Below are positions 50,826 to 60,531 of a DNA stretch of 64,000 nucleotides, piece after piece. Below the pieces are notes generated by a model, which was not told where the DNA came from, searched no databases, and saw only the letters and a list, made by a program, of their open reading frames with translations. The number at the start of each line of letters is the position of its first letter. Position 1 is the first letter of the stretch. The stretch lies in assembly GCA_963840725.1 (NCBI GenBank), contig CAWIZY010000016.1, positions 744,001 to 808,000 on the forward strand, written 5' to 3'. This stretch comes from CAVWDU01 sp963840725 (lineage in GTDB: Bacteria > Pseudomonadota > Gammaproteobacteria > Pseudomonadales > Halieaceae). A program made the position numbers and the translations under genes.

Positions 50826-52286
50826 TCAGTCCTGAAAACCGGGGGGCGGCACAAATGCCCGGTGGTACTCTTCCAGCAACGTGGCGACGGCGAGGGTGGT
50901 GCGGTCACCGAGATACTGACCTGTTACCTGCAGTCCAATCGGCAGCCCCGCGCGCGTGGTACCCACGGGCACCGCGGTTACCGGCAGGTAGCCGTTGAGA
51001 GTCAGCCCAGCCCAGGCCATCAGTTCGGTATAGGGCCTCGATTCACCATTGACCTGCAAGCTGCGCGCATGCATATCTGGCGAGTGATCGTGCGGAAAAG
51101 CGGCAACGTGTGCACAGGGACAGAGCAGGACATCATAGGACTGGAAAAACGCCATCCATGCCGCCCGCGTTTGCAGGCGGCGTTCATTGCACTTCTGCCA
51201 GTCGCGATGGCTGAGCGCTATCCCCCGCAGTTGCAACATCTGATCGCCCATATCGTCAGGGTCGGCCGCGGCTACCGCCTCACTCGCCATACTGTGGACA
51301 CTGTCGGGCATACCACCGGCCAGCGCGGCCAGTAGCAACTGCATGTAGTTGATATGGTTCTCCCGCGGATCAATCTCCGGGCGCGCCTCATGATTTACCT
51401 GGGCACCGAGCCGTGCCAGCGTATCACCAGCGGCGCGCACGTGGTCGGCGATTTCGGTGTCTACCGGGCAAAAAGCATCATCGGCCCATACGGCAACGCG
51501 CAGTTCACTGATCTGGGTGAAAGCTGGTACCGGCAGCTCCAGGCGCCAGGCTCGGGCATCTTCGGGATCCGGGCCCGCCAGCACCGAGAGGGCCCGATCA
51601 AGGTCCGCCGCACAGGTAGCAAGCGGACCAACCACCGACAGGTCTGTGTCGCTGAGGACACCCTCTCCAGGGGGCAGGTGTCCGCGCTGAGGCACTATCC
51701 CGAAGCTGGGCTTGTGCCCAAAGACGCCATTGAAGTGGCTGGGGGTGCGAATCGACCCGCCGATATCGCTGCCCAGCTCCAGAGGCGTCAGACCCGCGGC
51801 AAGGGCCGCGGCTGCACCGCCCGACGAGCCACCGCAGGTCTTACTGGTATCCCACGGGTTATTAGAGGTACCGTATATCTCGTTGAAGCTCTGCAGGTCA
51901 GAGCTCATGAACGGCACGTTGGTTTTGCCAAACACAATGGCACCCGCATCTATGTAGCGCTGCACCGCGATAGCGTTGACCCCGGGGATATTGTCGCGAC
52001 AATCGGGGATGCCGCCCGCAGTCACCAGACCCTCGGTACAGAAGGCATCCTTGATTGTCATCGGCACGCCGTGCAATGGACCCCAGTCCTCGCCGTTCGC
52101 AGCGGCCAGATCCGCCAGTCGTGCCCGCTCACGCGCACGGTCAACGTCCAGCGCCACCACCGCATTGATTCCGGAATTGAACGTCTCCACCCGGCCCAGA
52201 AAGTATTCCAGCACAACTACAGCAGACAGTTCACCCGCACGTATGTCATCGGCCAGCGCAAATGCACTCCGGTAAAGTGGACTCAT
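50826..52286 (-). CDS. Amidase (amidase-signature family)
   Basis: 486 residues with the Ser-cisSer-Lys triad positions: Lys in T-I-K-D-A-F, the cis-Ser in C-G-G-S-S-G-G and the nucleophilic Ser in G-S-D-I-G-G-S-I-R. An H-K-P-S-F-G motif follows. GGGAG lies 7 nt before ATG 52286. Cytoplasmic, hydrolyses a small carboxamide or ester; the substrate is unknown. No gatB/gatC partner nearby, so this is not GatA. Confidence 0.9.
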   Translation of the reverse strand: MSPLYRSAFALADDIRAGELSAVVVLEYFLGRVETFNSGINAVVALDVDRARERARLADLAAANGEDWGPLHGVPMTIKDAFCTEGLVTAGGIPDCRDNIPGVNAIAVQRYIDAGAIVFGKTNVPFMSSDLQSFNEIYGTSNNPWDTSKTCGGSSGGAAAALAAGLTPLELGSDIGGSIRTPSHFNGVFGHKPSFGIVPQRGHLPPGEGVLSDTDLSVVGPLATCAADLDRALSVLAGPDPEDARAWRLELPVPAFTQISELRVAVWADDAFCPVDTEIADHVRAAGDTLARLGAQVNHEARPEIDPRENHINYMQLLLAALAGGMPDSVHSMASEAVAAADPDDMGDQMLQLRGIALSHRDWQKCNERRLQTRAAWMAFFQSYDVLLCPCAHVAAFPHDHSPDMHARSLQVNGESRPYTELMAWAGLTLNGYLPVTAVPVGTTRAGLPIGLQVTGQYLGDRTTLAVATLLEEYHRAFVPPPGFQD

Positions 52287-52455
52287 ATTTCACTCCCCGC
52301 CCGGTAAAATTCAGGCTGTTACAAATTGACGTACGGCGAGTTGCAATGCCACACACCGAAACTGGACAAACCACGCTTGAGTATAGCGGCTCGCCTGAGC
52401 GCTGACATCAGGCGCATCGCTAAATCGCGCTTCTATTATTCGTAACCCAAGGCAC

Positions 52456-52461
52456 TATAAT
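52456..52461 (+). promoter_or_regulatory. -10 hexamer of the moxR-bat operon
   Basis: TATAAT located 50 nt upstream of TTG 52511. A -35 is not clear (CTATTA at 17-bp spacing is weak). Confidence 0.45.
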
Positions 52462-52510
52462 CAGTCTGGAATAAATCTGGTTAACCACTACCGTCACCGG
52501 GGAGAGCAGC

Positions 52511-53479
52511 TTGAGTAACGAAGACCACAGTGCCATCCATGCCATGATGCAGCAGATGGACAAGTCTGTGATCGGCCAGGAAGAAGTGGTCAGAACACTG
52601 ACCCTGGCGCTGCTGTGCAATGGCAATGTGCTACTGGAAGGACTGCCGGGAACAGCCAAAACCCGCTCGATCAAAACTCTGGCCAGAGTTCTGCAGGCGG
52701 ATTTGGGTCGCATCCAATTCACCCCCGACCTGCTGCCGTCGGACGTTACCGGCAACGAAATCTATCAGGAATCCCAGGGCAAGTCGGAACTGCAGTTCCA
52801 ACCCGGCCCTATTTTCAATGAGCTAGTACTCGCGGATGAGATCAACCGAGCACCGGCGAAAGTACAGTCCGCCCTGCTCGAGGCCATGGAAGAACGCCAG
52901 GTCACCGTGGCCGGAAAGTCCTATCAACTGCCGCCCTTGTTTATGGTGCTTGCTACCCAGAACCCGATCGAACAGGAGGGCACCTACCCACTGCCGGAAG
53001 CGCAGATGGACCGGTTCCTGATGAAGATCTCTGTGGACTACCCCAACCGCGAGTCAGAACTGGGCATTGTGCGCCTGCTACAGACTGAAGAGGGCCAACA
53101 ACAGTTGGATTTGCAGATGATTCCCCAGTCGCATATTTTCGCGGCCAGGGACACCATCCAGAAAATGCAGCTGTCGCCGCCCATAGAGCAATATATCGTC
53201 GATCTGGTGATCGCGACCCGCGACCCTGCCGCCTTCAACCAAAAGTTGGCGCAATGGATTGACACCGGCTCCAGTCCCCGGGCCAGCATTGCGCTGCACC
53301 GGGCCAGCCGCGCCAGTGCGTGGCTGGACGGACGTGACCAGGTGCTCCCCGACGATGTCCGCAGCGTACTCCATGCAGTGATGCGTCACAGACTGATACT
53401 CAGCTACGATGCACTGGCGGACAAGGTCACTCCGGATGCAGTCATCGATGAAATCATCCATCAGGTCGCCGTGGGATAA
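52511..53479 (+). CDS. MoxR family AAA+ ATPase
   Basis: 322 residues. TTG start with GGAGAG upstream. Walker A reads G-L-P-G-T-A-K-T, Walker B L-A-D-E-I-N-R, sensor 1 A-T-Q-N-P-I-E-Q-E-G-T-Y and a later E-A-Q-M-D-R-F arginine region, all MoxR hallmarks. MoxR ATPases act as chaperones for VWA-domain partners. It heads a six-gene unit with batA and batB, in which adjacent genes overlap or lie close together. Confidence 0.95.
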   Translation: MSNEDHSAIHAMMQQMDKSVIGQEEVVRTLTLALLCNGNVLLEGLPGTAKTRSIKTLARVLQADLGRIQFTPDLLPSDVTGNEIYQESQGKSELQFQPGPIFNELVLADEINRAPAKVQSALLEAMEERQVTVAGKSYQLPPLFMVLATQNPIEQEGTYPLPEAQMDRFLMKISVDYPNRESELGIVRLLQTEEGQQQLDLQMIPQSHIFAARDTIQKMQLSPPIEQYIVDLVIATRDPAAFNQKLAQWIDTGSSPRASIALHRASRASAWLDGRDQVLPDDVRSVLHAVMRHRLILSYDALADKVTPDAVIDEIIHQVAVG

Positions 53480-53486
53480 AGCGGCG

Positions 53487-54425
53487 ATGAGCGACGCCTG
53501 CACAGAGGATATCTACACCAGCCTGCACGCGCTGGTGCGGCTACGCTACGGCGCGCGCGGCTTCAGTTATCTGCCTCGACAATCGGTGCGCTCTATGCTC
53601 AGTGGCCGCAAGCGCTCGCGACTGCGCGGCCGCGGTCTCGATTTTGATGAACTTCGCCACTATCGCCCCGGCGACGATATCCGCACCATGGACTGGCGGG
53701 TGACCAATCGCACCGGCAAGCCCCATGTGCGGGTGTACACTGAGGAGCGAGACCGTCCGGTGGTCGTGGTCGTCGACCAGCGACTGCCGATGTTTTTTGG
53801 CAGTACTCGGAAAATGAAATCAGTAGTGGCCGCTGAGGTTGCTGCCATCACCGCGTGGCGCGTGCTGGCGGTGGGTGACCGCATAGGCGCCATTCTGTTC
53901 AATGACACGCGCTCGCTGGAAGTTCGGCCGACCCGCAATGAGCGCAAGGTCATGGGCTGGCTGGGCGACCTGGCGGACATGAACAATGCGCTGTCGGTCA
54001 CGCCGGGGCATGACAGCGACCCGGCGGCACTCACCCGCGCACTGACGCTTTTAGAACGCACCGTCAGTCATGATTACCTGGTGGTGCTGGTATCGGATTT
54101 CTTCGGCTGGAGCGAGGCCACACTGGATACTATTCGCCGTATCAGCCAGCACAACGATATCGTCTGCTCGCTTATTTTCGACCCATTGGAACGAGATATT
54201 TCGCAAGCCGACAAGCTGGTGGTGAGCGACGGCAGATTTCAACTCGAAATTGATGCCCGAAGCCACGATCTGGGGAAGAAATTCGAAGCCAGTTTCAGCA
54301 ACAACATGGCGCTTGTGCAGGGCGAGCTCAGGCGTCACGACATACCGATTTTACCGATTGAGACCGTCACCCCGGTCACCGATCAGCTGCGTGAACAATT
54401 GGGCGGCACGAAGGTACGTCGATGA
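53487..54425 (+). CDS. DUF58 domain-containing protein
   Basis: 312 residues. It starts 7 nt after the moxR stop. Signature G-L-D-F-D-E-L-R-H-Y-R-P-G-D-D-I-R-T-M-D-W-R is the conserved DUF58 block (about residue 52), followed by a VWA-like region. Known to accompany MoxR in bat operons; exact role unknown, probably envelope-stress tolerance. Confidence 0.94.
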   Translation: MSDACTEDIYTSLHALVRLRYGARGFSYLPRQSVRSMLSGRKRSRLRGRGLDFDELRHYRPGDDIRTMDWRVTNRTGKPHVRVYTEERDRPVVVVVDQRLPMFFGSTRKMKSVVAAEVAAITAWRVLAVGDRIGAILFNDTRSLEVRPTRNERKVMGWLGDLADMNNALSVTPGHDSDPAALTRALTLLERTVSHDYLVVLVSDFFGWSEATLDTIRRISQHNDIVCSLIFDPLERDISQADKLVVSDGRFQLEIDARSHDLGKKFEASFSNNMALVQGELRRHDIPILPIETVTPVTDQLREQLGGTKVRR

Positions 54426-54928
54426 GCGCGCCGCCACTACCCGATATTTTCGGCAACTACGCGCTCGGCGATTTCGTTGAGGTGACTGCCCCCGCCGCTG
54501 TCAGCTGGTGGCCCCAGACGGTCGGCTGGCTCTGGGTCGGGGCGCTATTGGGCCTGCTGTTGGGTCGCAAACTTTGGCGGGGAGGCAGGCACTGGTACCA
54601 CAACCGCTATCGCCGCGAGGCACTGCAACGCCTGGCCGAAATCGAGGCGGAACCCCTCGACGAAACAACGCCGCAGCAACTCAATCAACTCCTCAAAATA
54701 ACCGCCCTGGCGGGCTGGTCGCGAGAGCAGGTGGCCCGACTCACGGGTAGAGAGTGGACCGAGTTTCTCAACCGCAGCTGCGAGTCCCCGCCCTTTGAAC
54801 CCGTCCTGGCGGAGCTGCTCGCTACCGGCCCCTATACCGCCCCGACTATTGACCCGGCAACCGGCAGGCGCCTGGTGCAGGCAAGCAGGCAGTGGATAAG
54901 AGACCACCGGGGGCCGGGCGATGTTTGA
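54422..54928 (+). CDS. DUF4381 domain-containing protein
   Basis: 168 residues with one TM helix near the N terminus (V-G-W-L-W-V-G-A-L-L-G-L-L-L) followed by a cytoplasmic helical part that starts R-R-E-A-L-Q-R-L. ATGA overlap with the DUF58 gene. DUF4381 genes sit at this position in bat operons and likely encode a membrane linker of the complex. Confidence 0.9.
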   Translation: MSAPPLPDIFGNYALGDFVEVTAPAAVSWWPQTVGWLWVGALLGLLLGRKLWRGGRHWYHNRYRREALQRLAEIEAEPLDETTPQQLNQLLKITALAGWSREQVARLTGREWTEFLNRSCESPPFEPVLAELLATGPYTAPTIDPATGRRLVQASRQWIRDHRGPGDV

Positions 54929-55913
54929 ACTCAGTCACCCCTGGGCGCTGCTACTGATCCTGCTACCCCTGCCCATGCTCCTGCTGCCGCCCTACAAAGA
55001 GAGCCGTGACTCGGTCAAGGTGCCGTTTTTCAACAAACTGGTCGAACTGAGCAAAGAGCGCCCGGAGGTGGGTGCAATGATTCTGCAGCGCGACCGGGCC
55101 CAGAAATTTCTGGTGGCGTTCATGTGGCTGTGCCTGGTGCTAGCGGCCGCGCAACCCCAGTGGCTGGGCGAACCGGTTGAACAACAAAAATCCGGTCGCG
55201 ACCTGATGATTGCGGTAGACCTCTCCGGTTCCATGGAAGCGCGAGACTTCACCCTGCCCGATGGCAGCACCGTTGATCGGCTGGAGGCGGTGAAGTTCGT
55301 ACTGGCGGAGCTGGCTGACCAGCGACCCTCCGATCGGCTGGGTCTGATCGTATTTGGCAGTGCTGCCTATCTGCAAACCCCGTTCACCGATGACCACCGG
55401 GTGTGGGAGCAACTGCTGACAGAAACCCAGATTGGCATGGCGGGCCAGAGCACAGTCTTCGGCGATGCCATTGGTCTTGCCATCAAACTGTTCCGGGAGA
55501 GCAATTCCGATAACCGGGTTCTCATCATACTCACCGACGGCAACGACACCGGCAGCACGGTGCCACCCATAGACGCGGCCAAGGTGGCGACCCATTACAA
55601 CATTCGCATTTATACGATCGCCATTGGAGACCCGACCTCAGTCGGCGACGACGCGCTGGATATCGACACCATCGCCCGGGTATCAGAAGTTGCCGACGGC
55701 CAGTATTTTCAGGCCTTGGACCGACAACAATTACAGTCAGCCTACCGCACTATCGGAGAGCTCGAACCTGAGCTCTACGAGACTGTGAGCTTTCGTCCGC
55801 GGCAGAGCCTGCATTGGGCACCGGTGGCCCTGGCACTGAGTCTATACTGGTTTTATCACAGTTGGAGCGCATGGCGGGCCTGGCGACGCGGGAGGTCCGA
55901 GCATGCCTCTTGA
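54921..55913 (+). CDS. BatA-like VWA membrane protein
   Basis: 330 residues. TM segments lie at the N terminus (W-A-L-L-L-I-L-L-P-L), at 55-70 and at the C terminus. The VWA domain has a complete MIDAS start A-V-D-L-S-G-S-M and later T-D-D and L-T-D-G-N-D-T. Overlaps DUF4381 by 8 nt and the next gene by 11 nt. Partner of MoxR. Confidence 0.93.
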   Translation: MFELSHPWALLLILLPLPMLLLPPYKESRDSVKVPFFNKLVELSKERPEVGAMILQRDRAQKFLVAFMWLCLVLAAAQPQWLGEPVEQQKSGRDLMIAVDLSGSMEARDFTLPDGSTVDRLEAVKFVLAELADQRPSDRLGLIVFGSAAYLQTPFTDDHRVWEQLLTETQIGMAGQSTVFGDAIGLAIKLFRESNSDNRVLIILTDGNDTGSTVPPIDAAKVATHYNIRIYTIAIGDPTSVGDDALDIDTIARVSEVADGQYFQALDRQQLQSAYRTIGELEPELYETVSFRPRQSLHWAPVALALSLYWFYHSWSAWRAWRRGRSEHAS

Positions 55914-57546
55914 TCCTCAGTTCATCGAACATTTTCACTTTCTCAGACCCTACTGGGCACTTTTACTGGTACCGTGGATAATCCTGTTCGCGGTGCGCAA
56001 CCGGCGGGAGCACCGCCCGGACAGATTCGGCGGAATCATCGCCCCACACTTGCTGGAACACTTGCGCGTTTCGCGCTTCAAATCGCGCTGGTTCAACCCC
56101 CGCAGCCTCACCACCGTGCTGCTGACCCTGTTGATGATTCTGTTGATGGGGCCGAGTTGGCGTCAGCAACCCTCGCCACTAAGCCAGGATGATGCCGCAC
56201 TGGTGATCCTGCTGGATGTATCGAGCAGCATGGAACAACGGGATATACAGCCAAGTCGCTTGCGACGGGCCAAGCAAAAAGTAACTGATCTGTTGTCACT
56301 CCGTCCCGACAAGAAGGCCGCACTGATCGTCTATGCCGGCAGCGCACACACCGCTCTGTCGCTCACCGCCGACCAGGAAATCATAGTTCAGTACCTGGCG
56401 GCTATCGAGCCAGGCATCATGCCCAGAGCCGGCAAATTCCCGGAGTACGCGCTGCCGCTGGTCGACGAAGTACTGCGCGATAGCACCGCCCCTGCGACCG
56501 TCCTGCTGCTCACGGATGCACCGGGTGCCGATACGCTTGAGGTATTCCGCGAGTACTTTGCTGCGAAGCCCCATCAACTGCTAATACTGGGTGTCGGTAC
56601 CGCAACGGATGCAAAGGGCCTGGCAGCCCTGGAAAGCGATGCACTGAAGCAGCTGGCTGCGGACAGCGGAGGCCATTACTTCGATCTGACGGTGGACGGA
56701 CAGGACGTCCGGGCCGTGAGCCGGCGGGTTGACAGCTATTATGTAGTGATTGAAGACAGCGCCCTGCCCTGGCTGGACAGCGGCTACTGGCTGGTATTTC
56801 CGGCTATGCTGCTGTTCCTGCTGTGGTTTCGCAAAGGCTGGACCCTCACCTGGACAGTCATGATGATGCCGTTGCTACTGGCGGGCTCGCCAACGCCCGC
56901 CCGCGCTGCAGAACCCGCAACCCCCGTTGCCACCGGCTCTCACTGGTTTGCAGATCTCTGGCTGACAGGCGACCAACAGGGACGACTGCTGATGCAGTTC
57001 GGCCGCTACAACAGCGCCGCGCGGCGTTTCGACAATCCCATGTGGAAAGCTATGGCTTTCTACTACGATGAGCAGTTCATGCTGGCTGCCGACTACTTCG
57101 CCCGCAGCGACAGCGACGATGCCCTGTTTAACGAAGCCAATGCGCGGGCCCAAGCCCGGGACTACGTGCGCGCCGTGACGCGCTACGACCGCTTACTACA
57201 ACGCAGTCCCGACTACCCGGGGGCTGTCGCCAACCGCGCAGTGGTGCAGGCTCTGATTGATGAAATCAATCGGCTGAGTGAAAGCCAGCAAGAGGAGGCC
57301 GGGGTTGGCAGTGAGAACAAAGAGCTTGGCTCCGATGACGCAATTGCCGCTGAGGGAGCCGACTACCTGGACTGGAAACAGGCCGAAATTGTGCAATTGA
57401 CCGCTGACGAAATACTACAGGACCCAGCCACCAGCGAGATGTGGATGAAAGGCGTGCAGCAGGATCCGTCCCAGTTCCTCTCCATCAAGTTCAATATGCA
57501 GTTACAAATGCGGGCAGAGGATGCTGAGGGCGCTAGCGGTGGGTAG
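55903..57546 (+). CDS. BatB-like VWA protein with C-terminal TPR region
   Basis: 547 residues: two N-terminal TM segments, a VWA domain with I-L-L-D-V-S-S-S-M (MIDAS), another TM segment around residue 290, then a tetratricopeptide-like part (A-R-R-F-D-N-P-M-W-K-A-M-A-F-Y to A-V-A-N-R-A) that corresponds to BatC in other operons, so B and C functions are fused here. The C terminus is acidic. Overlaps the neighbours on both sides. Confidence 0.93.
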   Translation: MPLDPQFIEHFHFLRPYWALLLVPWIILFAVRNRREHRPDRFGGIIAPHLLEHLRVSRFKSRWFNPRSLTTVLLTLLMILLMGPSWRQQPSPLSQDDAALVILLDVSSSMEQRDIQPSRLRRAKQKVTDLLSLRPDKKAALIVYAGSAHTALSLTADQEIIVQYLAAIEPGIMPRAGKFPEYALPLVDEVLRDSTAPATVLLLTDAPGADTLEVFREYFAAKPHQLLILGVGTATDAKGLAALESDALKQLAADSGGHYFDLTVDGQDVRAVSRRVDSYYVVIEDSALPWLDSGYWLVFPAMLLFLLWFRKGWTLTWTVMMMPLLLAGSPTPARAAEPATPVATGSHWFADLWLTGDQQGRLLMQFGRYNSAARRFDNPMWKAMAFYYDEQFMLAADYFARSDSDDALFNEANARAQARDYVRAVTRYDRLLQRSPDYPGAVANRAVVQALIDEINRLSESQQEEAGVGSENKELGSDDAIAAEGADYLDWKQAEIVQLTADEILQDPATSEMWMKGVQQDPSQFLSIKFNMQLQMRAEDAEGASGG

Positions 57547-58630
57547 CGCGGGCATCGGGAGCCGCTTGCGCGGCGCACTGCTCGCCCCACTGCTGCTGGT
57601 CGCTCTGCAAGGCCACGGGATGACTGTGGAGGAGCTGCAATCCTCCGGCCGTCTGGAGATCAAAGCCGGGGTACAACCGGAGACCGAAATTGTCGTCGGT
57701 CAGAAAGTCGTGCTGTTTATCGAACTGGCGACTGACCGCTGGTTCAGTGGCGGCACCCGGGTCTCTGTCCCGGAAGTTCCGGGGCTGGTGATACTGCAAA
57801 CGGAAAAGTTCGCGACTAACGCCAGCGAGCTGCGCGCGGGTCAAAACTGGGTCATTCAACGTTGGTCCCTGGACGTTTTTCCCCAGCGCGAGGGTGACTT
57901 CTCCGTGGGTCCTATCGCGGTCACGGTTAGCGTCAGCCACGAGGATGCAGGGGTGGTCAGTGGCGATCTGGAAAGCCCACCGGTGAGCTTTACCGTGACC
58001 CGCCCCTCCGCTTTGGAGCAAGTGAAGCAGTGGGTGTCTGCTCCCGAGTACCGTGTGACCCAGAGCTTTGACAGAACGCCCGGAGACCTGCAGGTTGGCG
58101 ATGCGATCGAACGCGAGATCGTGTTCGAGGCCAGTGACGTGATGGCGATGATGCTGCCGGGAGTCCAACCCGAACAAATGCCGGGTCTGGCTGCCTACCC
58201 GTCACCGCCGATTCTGGAAAACAACAACAACCGCGGCACTGCCACCGCTCGCAGGGTGGAGCGGACCAGCTACCTCGCCGAGGCTCCGGGCAGCTATCAG
58301 CTGCCGGCCCGGGAATACGTTTGGTGGAACACCAGCACCCAGCGTATGGCGTTATTGACGCTGCCAGCGACAGAGATCGTGGTCGCGGGCAGTGCCGAGC
58401 CGGCTTCAGGATCGGCAAAACCAAACCGCAATCTGAATTGGCGACACCTGCTGAGTTTTGCAGGGGCGCTGCTGCTGGCCTTGCTACTACTCAACTGGGC
58501 TCGCTACCTGCCCTGGCCCGCTCGAGAGCGGTTGCTGGCTCCCTTTCTGCGACTGCGCAGTTTCTGGCGGGATCTGCGCCGGCCAGCGCTGGCCGCGCAG
58601 CTCAACCCCGATAGTAGCGCTGGGGAGTAA
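57521..58630 (+). CDS. BatD-like protein
   Basis: 369 residues with a signal peptide, beta-rich domains (G-Q-K-V-V-L-F-I-E-L; V-G-D-A-I-E-R-E-I) and a C-terminal TM helix (L-S-F-A-G-A-L-L-L-A-L-L-L-L). Matches the BatD family, the last gene of bat operons; the historical name oxygen tolerance is not proven function. Its 3' end overlaps the convergent gcvT by 29 nt. Confidence 0.88.
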   Translation: MLRALAVGSAGIGSRLRGALLAPLLLVALQGHGMTVEELQSSGRLEIKAGVQPETEIVVGQKVVLFIELATDRWFSGGTRVSVPEVPGLVILQTEKFATNASELRAGQNWVIQRWSLDVFPQREGDFSVGPIAVTVSVSHEDAGVVSGDLESPPVSFTVTRPSALEQVKQWVSAPEYRVTQSFDRTPGDLQVGDAIEREIVFEASDVMAMMLPGVQPEQMPGLAAYPSPPILENNNNRGTATARRVERTSYLAEAPGSYQLPAREYVWWNTSTQRMALLTLPATEIVVAGSAEPASGSAKPNRNLNWRHLLSFAGALLLALLLLNWARYLPWPARERLLAPFLRLRSFWRDLRRPALAAQLNPDSSAGE

Positions 58631-59711
58631 AGGGCATGCGGGTCACCGTCACCGGTATCTGCTTGCCACGCACCTCGACAAACAGATCGGTGCCGGGCTC
58701 CCCGCAACTCCGCTGCACATAGGCCATGGCAATGGGACCACCGTGACTGGCGCCGAAGCCCGCGGAACAGACTTCACCGACTGTCGCTCCACCGGCATCG
58801 GTGACCGATTGACCCTCTCGGACCGGTCGCTTGCCATTTACAGCCAAGCCCACCCGCCGCAACGGCGTGCTCTCTGCGATCCGCTGGAAGATCACCTCGG
58901 CTCCCGGAAACCCACCCGCACGGGCGCCACCAGCCCGCCTGACTTTGCTGATCGACCACAAAAGGCCCGCCTGAACCGGATCAATATCCGGAGACAGTTC
59001 ATGACCGTACAGACACAGTCCAGCCTCAAGGCGCAAGGAGTCCCGCGCACCCAGACCGATCGGTAGGACCTGCTCTCGGGACAGCAGGAGGCGCGCAATG
59101 TGCTCGGCCCGCTCGGCAGGCACTGACAGCTCGAAGCCGTCTTCCCCCGTGTAGCCTGAGCAGGTGATATAGACCGGCGTGCCGTCAAGTTCAGTATGAC
59201 AGCCCTGCATAAAAACGAGTTCAGCTGCAAGCGGGCAGAGGCTTTGCATGACGGCTCTGGCTTGCGGCCCCTGCAGGGCAAGCAGGGCGCGCTGCTCCAT
59301 GACGGATAGCGTTTGCCCGGATAGATGACTGCGCAGGTGCGCAATATCCGCGTCCTTGCAGGCGGCATTCACCACCAGAAAAAACCTGTCCTCTCCCCAG
59401 CGGGTGATGATCAGATCGTCTTCCACCCCACCGCGATCGTTAGTGAACAGGGCATAGGTCTGGCGATCGATACCCAGACCTTCGATATCTACGGGCACCA
59501 GGGTCTCGAGCATTGCCGCCGTCCCGGTACCTTCAATCAACACCTGGCCCATATGAGACACATCGAACAAGCCTGCTGCCTCTCGGGTGTGAAGATGCTC
59601 CTTGATGATACCGGTAGGGTACTGCACCGGCATCTCGTAGCCGGCAAAAGGCACCATCTTGGCTCCCAGCTCACGGTGCAGTTCATCCAGCGGCGTGGTC
59701 AGCAATGTCAT
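58602..59711 (-). CDS. gcvT: Aminomethyltransferase, glycine cleavage system T protein
   Basis: 369 residues from ATG 59711 (GAGGG 8 nt upstream). GcvT motifs: V-P-F-A-G-Y-E-M-P-V-Q-Y near the N terminus, D-V-S-H-M-G-Q, N-A-A-C-K-D-A-D, Y-T-G-E-D-G-F-E and a C-terminal beta-barrel domain. Transfers the methylene group to tetrahydrofolate. No gcvH or gcvP is adjacent in this window. An open frame upstream to 59870 is not gene-like; I looked for a glycine riboswitch and saw none on the correct strand. Confidence 0.94.
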   Translation of the reverse strand: MTLLTTPLDELHRELGAKMVPFAGYEMPVQYPTGIIKEHLHTREAAGLFDVSHMGQVLIEGTGTAAMLETLVPVDIEGLGIDRQTYALFTNDRGGVEDDLIITRWGEDRFFLVVNAACKDADIAHLRSHLSGQTLSVMEQRALLALQGPQARAVMQSLCPLAAELVFMQGCHTELDGTPVYITCSGYTGEDGFELSVPAERAEHIARLLLSREQVLPIGLGARDSLRLEAGLCLYGHELSPDIDPVQAGLLWSISKVRRAGGARAGGFPGAEVIFQRIAESTPLRRVGLAVNGKRPVREGQSVTDAGGATVGEVCSAGFGASHGGPIAMAYVQRSCGEPGTDLFVEVRGKQIPVTVTRMPFTPQRYYRG

Positions 59712-59949
59712 GGCTTGGCCCTCGGTGAGCAGCATTATTTGAATGGATGCCGCCACTCTAACCACCGGGGAGACCCGCTGCAAGAACAACCACAGCCCCT
59801 CGAAACGTGCCTGGAGCGTTGCAGTAGCCCGCTCAGGTAGTAACAACGCTGGAGACAGCCAGGCCACCAACCATCCTGGAGCGAGCGCTTCCCATCTCGG
59901 CTGTCAGCACCGTTCAGATGGGCTTGCGGCTGCAGGCGGAACACGGATA

Positions 59950-60531
59950 ATGACCGCTCAAAAAAGGAACCGGGAACGACCCTTGAGCAAATCGCATGCC
60001 CCGCCCCACAAGCCAACCCAGGGTCACCACGCCACCATTAGTCTGATCGGCATGCCGGGCGCGGGTAAGAGCACCGTGGGCGTAGTGCTGGCCAAACAGA
60101 TGGGGCTGGCATTCACAGATACCGACCTGGCCATTCAGGTTCGCGAGAACGCGACCCTGGAACAAATCCTGCAAAGGCAGGGCCACCAACGGCTGCGAGC
60201 AATCGAGGAGGAAGTGTTATTGTCGCTTTCCATCGAAGCGGCCGTTATCTCTACCGGCGGCAGCGTTGTCTACAGCCGGCCGGCCATGGAGCGACTGCGT
60301 CGCGCCGGCCCCGTGGTTTACCTCAAAGCTGACCTGGCCACCCTTGAGCGGCGGGTAGCTGCGGCGCCCCCCCGCGGGATTGCCAGCCCCGCCGGGCAGA
60401 GCTTCGCTGAACTTTATGCCGAGCGCACACCTCTCTATGAAAGTCAGGCAGACCTAACGGTAGATGCAAGCTCCGGACCCGCCGACATTGTGGCCATGGG
60501 AGTTATCGCGGGCTTGGCCACCATTCGATGA
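59950..60531 (+). CDS. Shikimate kinase-like protein
   Basis: 193 residues from ATG 59950. P-loop G-M-P-G-A-G-K-S-T (about residue 34), D-T-D-L-A-I-Q and an S-T-G-G-S-V motif as in AroK/AroL. Substrate-site arginine is in the R-A-I-E-E-E region. It is not beside aroB or other shikimate genes, so it could be a paralogue. The ribosome site is weak; an ATG at 59743 opens the same frame but the extra 69 residues are not kinase-like. Confidence 0.82.
   Translation: MTAQKRNRERPLSKSHAPPHKPTQGHHATISLIGMPGAGKSTVGVVLAKQMGLAFTDTDLAIQVRENATLEQILQRQGHQRLRAIEEEVLLSLSIEAAVISTGGSVVYSRPAMERLRRAGPVVYLKADLATLERRVAAAPPRGIASPAGQSFAELYAERTPLYESQADLTVDASSGPADIVAMGVIAGLATIR

Noticed and set aside
59743..59890. Plus-strand sequence ahead of the shikimate kinase vaguely resembling a glycine riboswitch (GGGGAGACC ... 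CTCAGGTAGTAACAACG)
   Set aside because: The core GCCGAAGG-type segment is missing, pairing does not work, and the strand is wrong for gcvT.
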